Of a stretch of DNA of 51,779 nucleotides, positions 46,395-51,779 are shown piece after piece. Numbering within the stretch: position 1 is the stretch's first letter; each line of letters opens with the position of its first letter. The DNA lies in assembly GCA_018882835.1 (NCBI GenBank), contig VERE01000017.1, forward strand, positions 1 through 51,779, written 5' to 3'. The translations under genes and the position numbers were made by a program. The DNA comes from Limnohabitans sp. GTDB taxonomy: Bacteria > Pseudomonadota > Gammaproteobacteria > Burkholderiales > Burkholderiaceae_C. The notes beneath the pieces were generated by a model that saw only the letters and a list, made by a program, of their open reading frames with translations, did not search any database and was not told where the DNA came from.

Positions 46395-48755
46395 TCAGTG
46401 GGCGCGTGCGGCCTTGGCGCGCTCGCAGGCCAGCAGAATGCGCTCGGGGGTCGCCGGCGCATCCATGTGCACCACGACCTGATGCTCTGCACTGGCGCTG
46501 ACCGCATCGCGCAGCGCAAAGAATGTGGACAGTGCCAGCATCAAGGGCGGTTCGCCAACAGCCTTGCTGTTGAACGGCGTGGGCTTGAGGTTGCGGCCAT
46601 CGAACAGGCTGACTTTGAAATGTTCCGGCACATCGCCCGCCACCGGGATCTTGTAAGTGCTCGGGCCATGGGTCAGCAGTTTGCCTTTCTTGTCCCAGAT
46701 GCACTCTTCCATCGTGAGCCAACCCATGCCCTGGACATAAGCGCCTTCAATTTGGCCCTTGTCAATGGCGGGGTTGATGCTTTTGCCCGCATCGTGAACG
46801 ATGTCCACCGCCTTCAACCACCACTCACCTGTGCGGGTGTCGATTTCGGTTTCAGTGACAGAAGCACCGTAGCAGTAATAGTAGAACGCACGACCATTCA
46901 AAGTGGCGAAGTCATACTTGATCTCGGGCGTCATGTAGAAGCCCGTCACTGACAGCCCCACCCGGTCCAGCCAGGCTTGCTTGGCCAGGTCGGCCCATTT
47001 CACCAACTTGCCACCGCCATGGGCATGGTTGTCGGCAAAGCTCACGTCGCCCTCGGCACAACCCAGCATGCGCGCTGCCACAGGGGCCAAACGGGCCCGC
47101 ATTTGGGTGGTGGCATTCATGATCGCCGCGCCATTGATGTCGGCACCGCTGGAGGCCGAGGTGGCGGAGGCATTGGGCACCTTTTGCGTGTCGGTTCCGG
47201 TAACCCGCACCCAGTCGGTGGAAATGCCCAGGCCGTCGGCGCAGACCTGTGCCATCTTGGTATTCAAACCCTGGCCCATTTCGGTGCCGCCGTGGTTGAC
47301 GCTGACCGAGCCGTCCATGTAGATGTTCAGCAAGGCACCCCCCTGGTTGAGCATGGTGGCAGTGAAGCTGATGCCAAACTTCAAAGGCACCAAGGCCAGG
47401 CCGCGCTTGCGGTGCTTGTTGGCTTTGTTGAAGGCGTTCACTGCCGCACGGCGAGCTGCATAGCCAGCCTCGGCCTCGACCTGAGCCACCACCTTGTCGC
47501 CCACCCAGTCTTCAATGGTCTGGCCGTATTGCGTCACCATGGTTTCGGGATTGCCCGACTCGGCAGGGTCGCGGTACATGTTGAGCTTGCGCACTTCCAG
47601 CGGGTCTTTGCCCAGGGTGTTGGCAATTTGCTCGATCACGGTTTCGATGGCAAACATGCCCTGCGGTCCGCCAAAGCCTCGGAAGGCCGTGGCGCTTTGG
47701 GTGTGGGTCTTGCAGCGGTGGCTGATCAATTGCAAGTTGGGCAGGTAATAGCAGTTGTCGATGTGCAAGCAAGCGCGGTCATTGACCGGGCCGGAATAGT
47801 CGGTGCTGTAGCCGCAACGCGAATGCAAGGCGATGTTGGCGCCCAGAATGCGGCCTTCCTCGTCAAAGCCCACTTCGTAATCGGTGCGGAAATCATGGCG
47901 CTTGCCCGTGATGGTCATGTCGTCATCGCGGTTCACACGCAGCTTCACGGGCTTTTGCAATTTGAAAGCTGCGAGTGCGGCGCTTTGGCTGAAGATGCTG
48001 GAGTTGCCTTCTTTGCCGCCGAAGCCACCGCCCATGCGGCGGCAAATCACTTCCACATCATTGGTGGTGAGGTTCAACGCAGACGCAGCCTCACGCTGGT
48101 TGCCGTCCGGGTGCTGAGTGGAGACATACAGGGTCAACTGGCCGTCTTCGCGCGGCACGGCATAGGTGATCTGGCCTTCCAGATAAAACTGTTCCTGTTG
48201 CCCGGTGGCCGTGCTGCCCTTGATTTTGTGGGGCGCTTTGGCAATCGCCTCGGCCGCGTTGCCACGGGTGATGCCTTTGGGCGGCATGACGAAGCTGTTG
48301 GCCTGCATGGCTTCGTCAATGGTCAAGATGGCGGGCAACTCGCGCACTTGCACCTTGGCCTTCTTGGCGGCCTCGCGGGCATAAAGCATTTCACGCGCCA
48401 CCACCACCGCGACGGCCTGACCTAAAAATTCCACTTTGCCAACGGCCAGGAAGGGGTCGTCGTGCACGATGGGGCCGCAGTTGTTTTCACCGGGAATGTC
48501 TTTGGCGGTGTACACCGCCACCACGCCGTGCGCTTTGAGAATGGCAGCGCGGTCAATGCCCTCGCCGATCAACTCGCCGTGTGCCACCGGCGACAAAATG
48601 AGCGCAGCGTACAGGGTGCCAGCATGCTCGGGAATGTCGTCAATGTAGGTGGCAGAGCCGGTCACATGCAAGTGTGCCGATTCGTGAACCACGTCGGTGC
48701 CCTGCTGCAAGCCGGAGGCCGGCAACAAATTTTTCAGGTTGATGGGTGCGTTCAT
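46395..48755 (-). CDS. xdhB: Xanthine dehydrogenase, molybdenum-binding subunit
   Basis: A 786-residue subunit carrying the molybdopterin site. Visible features are the N-terminal HVTGSATYIDDIPE, GGGFGGKEGNSSIFSQ, FRGFGGPQGMFAIE and the catalytic glutamate in KAVGEPPLMLA near the C-terminus. It oxidises hypoxanthine to xanthine and urate. GGAGGT seven bases before the ATG and the abutting xdhA stop indicate tight coupling. Confidence 0.96.
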   Translation of the reverse strand: MNAPINLKNLLPASGLQQGTDVVHESAHLHVTGSATYIDDIPEHAGTLYAALILSPVAHGELIGEGIDRAAILKAHGVVAVYTAKDIPGENNCGPIVHDDPFLAVGKVEFLGQAVAVVVAREMLYAREAAKKAKVQVRELPAILTIDEAMQANSFVMPPKGITRGNAAEAIAKAPHKIKGSTATGQQEQFYLEGQITYAVPREDGQLTLYVSTQHPDGNQREAASALNLTTNDVEVICRRMGGGFGGKEGNSSIFSQSAALAAFKLQKPVKLRVNRDDDMTITGKRHDFRTDYEVGFDEEGRILGANIALHSRCGYSTDYSGPVNDRACLHIDNCYYLPNLQLISHRCKTHTQSATAFRGFGGPQGMFAIETVIEQIANTLGKDPLEVRKLNMYRDPAESGNPETMVTQYGQTIEDWVGDKVVAQVEAEAGYAARRAAVNAFNKANKHRKRGLALVPLKFGISFTATMLNQGGALLNIYMDGSVSVNHGGTEMGQGLNTKMAQVCADGLGISTDWVRVTGTDTQKVPNASATSASSGADINGAAIMNATTQMRARLAPVAARMLGCAEGDVSFADNHAHGGGKLVKWADLAKQAWLDRVGLSVTGFYMTPEIKYDFATLNGRAFYYYCYGASVTETEIDTRTGEWWLKAVDIVHDAGKSINPAIDKGQIEGAYVQGMGWLTMEECIWDKKGKLLTHGPSTYKIPVAGDVPEHFKVSLFDGRNLKPTPFNSKAVGEPPLMLALSTFFALRDAVSASAEHQVVVHMDAPATPERILLACERAKAARAH

Positions 48756-50231
48756 TTATGCCACCTCCGACGTATGTTCTTCGATGAATTCCAACACCAG
48801 GTTGCGTGCCACCAGCGCGCGGTAAGCCCAGGTCGCGCGCAGGCCGTCGCGGGCGGTGAAGCTCTTAGCCACTGCGGCGTCGAGGTCTTGGGCCTGCACA
48901 TCGGCCGGCGCTTTTCCCTCGAGCACCGCTTCGAGCAGCGGGGCGCGGCAAGGCGACGGAGCCAGGCCGTTGTAGGCCAGTTGCACATTCTTCAGCTTGC
49001 CGTCTTTCAATTCGTAGCGAATGGCGGCGCAGGTGGCAGAAATGTCTTGCTCAAAGCGCTTGCTGATCTTGTGCGCCTTGAACACTTGCGAACCCTGCGG
49101 CTTGGGCAGGTCAATGGCCTCGATGAACTCACCCGGCTGCAAGACGGTTTGCTTTTGGCCCGTGTAGAACTTGTCCAAGGGCACAGTGCGGGTCTTGTCG
49201 CCACGCCGCAGCAGCAAGGTGGCCGACAGCGCCATGAGACAGGGCATGGTGTCGCCAATCGGCGAGCCGTTGGCAATGTTGCCCGCCAGGGTGGCGGTGG
49301 AGCGAATGGGGGGCGAACCAAAGCGGCGCAGCACTTCAGCAAAGTCGGGATAGGCTTGGGCGACCAGAGACTCGATCTGGCTCAGGGGCACCACTGCGCC
49401 AATGCGCCAGTGCTTGCCCTGGTCCTGAACCTGCTTCAACGCGGTGACATTGCCCAGATAAACAATGTGCTCGGGACGCGTGAACTGTTTGTTCACTTGC
49501 AAGCCAATCTCGGTGCTGCCCGCCAGCAGCGTGGCAGACGGATGCTTCACCAGGTAGTCAGCTACCTCGGCCACGGTGGCAGGTGACACAAACTCATTGC
49601 CTTTGCGGGTGCGCACCACCGGCTGAACAATGATGTCACCCTCCAAACTGAGGGTGGGCGTGGTGGCACGGCGAATTTCCACGAGCAAGGGCAAATCGGC
49701 GCTGTCATCCAGCTTCAAGCCCGTGCCTGGCTCGCAGGCTTTTTCGGTGGCATCGATGATGGGCCGGTAGCCCGTACAACGGCACAGGTTACCGCTGAGG
49801 GCATCGGTGATTTCGTTGCGCGCAGGCTTGGGCTTGAGTTGCACCAAATTGACCAGGCTCATGACGATGCCTGGCGTGCAAAAGCCGCACTGAGAGCCGT
49901 GGCATGCCACCATGGCTTGTTGCACGGGGTGCAAGCTGCCATCGGACTTCTTCAGGCTTTCGACGGTTTTCACCGATTTGCCATCCAGCGTGGGCAACAA
50001 CTGAATGCAGCTGTTGACGGGGACGTAGTCAATGCCCGTGCCCGCCGCGTTCAGCTCGCCGACCATGATCACGCAGGCACCGCAATCGCCTTCTGCGCAA
50101 CCTTCTTTGGTGCCGGTACGGTGCAACTGTTCGCGCAAGTAATCGAGGACGGTGGTGGTGCGGCGCACACCTTGGGCTTCAACAATTTTGCCATCGAGCA
50201 CAAAACGCACAGTGTTGGTGACTTGGGTCAT
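48756..50231 (-). CDS. xdhA: Xanthine dehydrogenase, iron-sulfur/FAD subunit
   Basis: A 491-residue subunit. The plant-type 2Fe-2S cluster uses C45, C50, C53 and C75 ([11 protein letters not shown] ... NSC); the second cluster uses CHGSQCGFC and LCRCTGYRP. The FAD domain contains [15 protein letters not shown]. It passes electrons from the molybdenum site to NAD. It lies 67 bases after hiuH on the same strand, so hiuH-xdhABC may be one operon. Confidence 0.96.
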   Translation of the reverse strand: MTQVTNTVRFVLDGKIVEAQGVRRTTTVLDYLREQLHRTGTKEGCAEGDCGACVIMVGELNAAGTGIDYVPVNSCIQLLPTLDGKSVKTVESLKKSDGSLHPVQQAMVACHGSQCGFCTPGIVMSLVNLVQLKPKPARNEITDALSGNLCRCTGYRPIIDATEKACEPGTGLKLDDSADLPLLVEIRRATTPTLSLEGDIIVQPVVRTRKGNEFVSPATVAEVADYLVKHPSATLLAGSTEIGLQVNKQFTRPEHIVYLGNVTALKQVQDQGKHWRIGAVVPLSQIESLVAQAYPDFAEVLRRFGSPPIRSTATLAGNIANGSPIGDTMPCLMALSATLLLRRGDKTRTVPLDKFYTGQKQTVLQPGEFIEAIDLPKPQGSQVFKAHKISKRFEQDISATCAAIRYELKDGKLKNVQLAYNGLAPSPCRAPLLEAVLEGKAPADVQAQDLDAAVAKSFTARDGLRATWAYRALVARNLVLEFIEEHTSEVA

Positions 50232-50298
50232 GGTGGGAGAGAAATTAGGGAAGCCTCGATTTTAGGGACAAGCCGCGCAGCTTGGGGAAGCTTTTCTG

Positions 50299-50649
50299 TC
50301 AGGAACCACGGTAAGTGGAATAACTCCAAGGACTGACCAGCAAGGGAACGTGGTAGTGCTGGTCGGTGTGGGCAATGCCGAAGTCCAGGCTCACCTGGTC
50401 CAAAAAGGCAGGCTCGGGCAGGTTGACACCGCGAGCGTGGAAATAAGCTTTCACATCAAAAACAAGGCGATAGGTGCCCTTCTTCAAGTTATGGTTGTCA
50501 TACAAGGGCCCATCACTGCGCCCATCGGCGTTGAGCGTGAAAGCCTTGACCAGGCGGGCCTCTCCCCCTTCTGTGGTGAACAGCGACACCTTCATGCCCG
50601 CTGCGGGGCAACCATTCATGGTGTCGAGAACGTGCGTACTTAAGCCCAT
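50299..50649 (-). CDS. hiuH: 5-hydroxyisourate hydrolase
   Basis: A 116-residue transthyretin-like enzyme that opens 5-hydroxyisourate to OHCU after PuuD. The N-terminal STHVLDTMNGCPAAG with its histidine, the HVPLLVSPWSYSTYRGS end and the C-terminal YRGS tetrapeptide are diagnostic. GAGGAG lies seven bases before the ATG. It is transcribed away from the GntR gene; the shared region holds the operator. OHCU decarboxylase is not in the window. Confidence 0.95.
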   Translation of the reverse strand: MGLSTHVLDTMNGCPAAGMKVSLFTTEGGEARLVKAFTLNADGRSDGPLYDNHNLKKGTYRLVFDVKAYFHARGVNLPEPAFLDQVSLDFGIAHTDQHYHVPLLVSPWSYSTYRGS

Positions 50650-50680
50650 GGCGAAACTCCTCAAAACGTTTGGCAACCAA

Positions 50681-50696
50681 AAGTGTATACAATTTT
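50681..50696. promoter_or_regulatory. Candidate GntR operator between hiuH and the GntR gene
   Basis: The same 16 bases as at 45494-45509 (AAGTGTATACAATTTT). It overlaps the region where the -35 of the GntR gene would be and sits 31 bases upstream of the hiuH start, so it could control both directions. Confidence 0.65.
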
Positions 50697-50714
50697 CGCG
50701 AATCCGGCTATGAT
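50686..50714 (+). promoter_or_regulatory. Promoter of the GntR regulator gene
   Basis: -10 TATGAT at 50709-50714 with a 17-base spacer to TATACA (50686-50691), which matches TTGACA at four positions and lies inside the operator. This suggests autoregulation. Confidence 0.45.
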
Positions 50715-50747
50715 GATCTTTCATCAGCCTGCTTTTGGAAAGCTGCC

Positions 50748-51425
50748 ATGACCCTGACCTCGGACAACTCCACCACGCGAGTCATTGTTGACGCCCTCAC
50801 CAAAGCCATTGTCGAGCATCGTCTGCACCCCGGCACCAAACTGGCGGAGCAAAAGTTGGCCGATCACTTTGGCGTCTCGCGCACCCTGGTGCGTCAGGCC
50901 TTGTTTCAACAGGCGCAAAAAAAGCTGATTCGCATGGAGCCTGCGCGCGGGGCCTTCGTCGCCACGCCATCGTCCGATGAGGCGCGCCAAGTCTTTGCCG
51001 CACGCCGCATGATTGAACTGGAAATGACGCGCACCTTCGTGCGCGAAATCACCCCGGCACGCCTGAAAGCCTTGAAAGAGCACGTGGCCCAAGAGCGTGC
51101 AGCGGTCGAGCGGGGCGACGTGCCGGGACGCACCGAGTTGTTGGGCGACTTCCATGTGTACATGGCCGAGTTGCTGGGCAACCAGGTGTTGTCGCAACTG
51201 TTGAACGAGTTGATTTCACGTTGCGCCCTGATCACCCTGATGTACCAGACCTCGCGTGCCGCCGAGCATTCTGCCGACGAGCACGCCGACATCTTGAAGG
51301 CCATGGCCGCCAAAGACGAAGCGCTGGCGGTGCGCCTGATGGACGAGCACCTGCGCCATGTGGAGAGCAACCTCACGCTGGACCGCAAAGTGCCCAGCAA
51401 CGACATCGCCATGGCTTTGACCTGA
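50748..51425 (+). CDS. GntR-family (FCD/FadR-type) transcriptional regulator
   Basis: A 225-residue regulator from MTLTSDNSTTRVIVD, with the winged helix at about 15-80 (KLAEQKLADHFGVSRTLVRQ, then RMEPARGAFV) and a helical FCD ligand-binding domain with histidines in GDFHVYMAELLG, EHADILKAM and HLRHVE. Its place between hiuH and puuE and the repeated operator nearby make it the likely regulator of urate breakdown; the effector may be urate or a later intermediate. The gene is followed by puuE after 17 bases. Confidence 0.93.
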   Translation: MTLTSDNSTTRVIVDALTKAIVEHRLHPGTKLAEQKLADHFGVSRTLVRQALFQQAQKKLIRMEPARGAFVATPSSDEARQVFAARRMIELEMTRTFVREITPARLKALKEHVAQERAAVERGDVPGRTELLGDFHVYMAELLGNQVLSQLLNELISRCALITLMYQTSRAAEHSADEHADILKAMAAKDEALAVRLMDEHLRHVESNLTLDRKVPSNDIAMALT

Positions 51426-51442
51426 TGCAAACGGAGTCTTCA

Positions 51443-51779
51443 ATGAACGTCTACGACACCACCCTGCCCTACCCACGTGACTTGGTCGGCTATGGCCGCA
51501 ACCCGCCCCATGCGCAATGGCCAGGTCAGGCCCGCATTGCCGTGCAGTTCGTTCTGAATTACGAAGAAGGCGGCGAGAACGCCGTGCTGCATGGCGATGC
51601 CGGCTCCGAACAGTTTCTGTCCGAGATGTTCAATCCCGCCAGCTACCCCGACCGTCACCTGAGCATGGAAGGCATTTACGAGTACGGCTCGCGTGTGGGC
51701 GTGTGGCGCATCCTGCGTGAGTTTGAAAAACGCGGCCTGCCTCTCACCGTGTTTGGCGTCAGCATGGCGCTGGAACGCC
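51443..51779 (+). CDS. puuE: Allantoinase PuuE, N-terminal part
   Basis: The first 112 codons are present and the gene runs off the window. The protein begins MNVYDTTLPYPRDLVGYGR and continues with VQFVLNYEEGGENAVLHGD and the MEGIYEYGSRVGVWRIL segment typical of the polysaccharide-deacetylase-like allantoinase family, which opens allantoin to allantoate. GGAG lies six to seven bases before the ATG. It is downstream of and cotranscribed with the GntR gene; in relatives uraD often follows. Confidence 0.93.
   Translation, partial: MNVYDTTLPYPRDLVGYGRNPPHAQWPGQARIAVQFVLNYEEGGENAVLHGDAGSEQFLSEMFNPASYPDRHLSMEGIYEYGSRVGVWRILREFEKRGLPLTVFGVSMALER

Noticed and set aside
46977..48425. Plus-strand open frame of 482 codons opposite xdhB
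   Set aside because: Antisense to a full-length xdhB with intact motifs; composition is that of a shadow frame.

Overview
The window looks like a chromosomal segment of a betaproteobacterium, most likely Burkholderiales and within it Comamonadaceae. This is an inference from three things: the Bug/TctC-type periplasmic receptors; the housekeeping order rpsP-rimM-trmD-rplS followed by CoA-type NUDIX, CbiB-like, rsgA, Ste24 protease and orn; and the uniformly high-GC coding sequence. Genes are tightly packed. No gap between genes reaches 300 bases. I saw no tRNA or rRNA gene, insertion sequence, prophage gene, CRISPR array or plasmid replication gene.

Region 1 (1-10254) is catabolic. A partial Bug receptor, a cupin and an acyl-CoA dehydrogenase run rightward. 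Facing them is a leftward operon: a zinc-phospholipase-C-like exported protein, an AMP-forming acyl-CoA ligase, a two-subunit indolepyruvate:ferredoxin oxidoreductase and a second Bug receptor. A short-chain dehydrogenase-like protein lacking the usual catalytic residues is divergent from that operon. The set suggests conversion of aryl-pyruvates or related acids to CoA thioesters.

Region 2 (10255-32488) is mostly housekeeping: a DEAD-box helicase with a structured leader, orn, a Ste24-type protease, rsgA, a CbiB-like protein, a CoA NUDIX hydrolase, the ribosomal operon rpsP-rimM-trmD-rplS, a DUF47-PiT phosphate pair with a Pho-box-like element, a DMT-family protein, folK, pcnB, a HAD phosphatase, hda, an AI-2E family transporter, purM, a SirB1-like protein, murJ, rpsT, a DUF3579 protein, argD-argF and a small YkgJ-type cysteine-cluster protein.

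Region 3 (32464-51779) is a purine catabolism island. It holds a flavin monooxygenase overlapping an adenine deaminase, a four-gene BMP-type nucleoside/purine ABC importer, an FNR-like regulator, glycerate 2-kinase and tartrate dehydrogenase, 8-oxoguanine deaminase, the membrane urate hydroxylase PuuD, xdhC-xdhB-xdhA, 5-hydroxyisourate hydrolase, a GntR regulator and the start of allantoinase puuE. Together these take adenine, hypoxanthine, xanthine and 8-oxoguanine through urate and 5-hydroxyisourate toward allantoin. The glycerate/tartrate pair could receive carbon from glyoxylate.

The most informative regulatory signal is an identical 16-bp element built on TGTATACA. It occurs once in the puuD promoter and once in the hiuH/GntR divergent promoter. 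It is a good candidate operator for the GntR protein, linking three urate-pathway transcription units.
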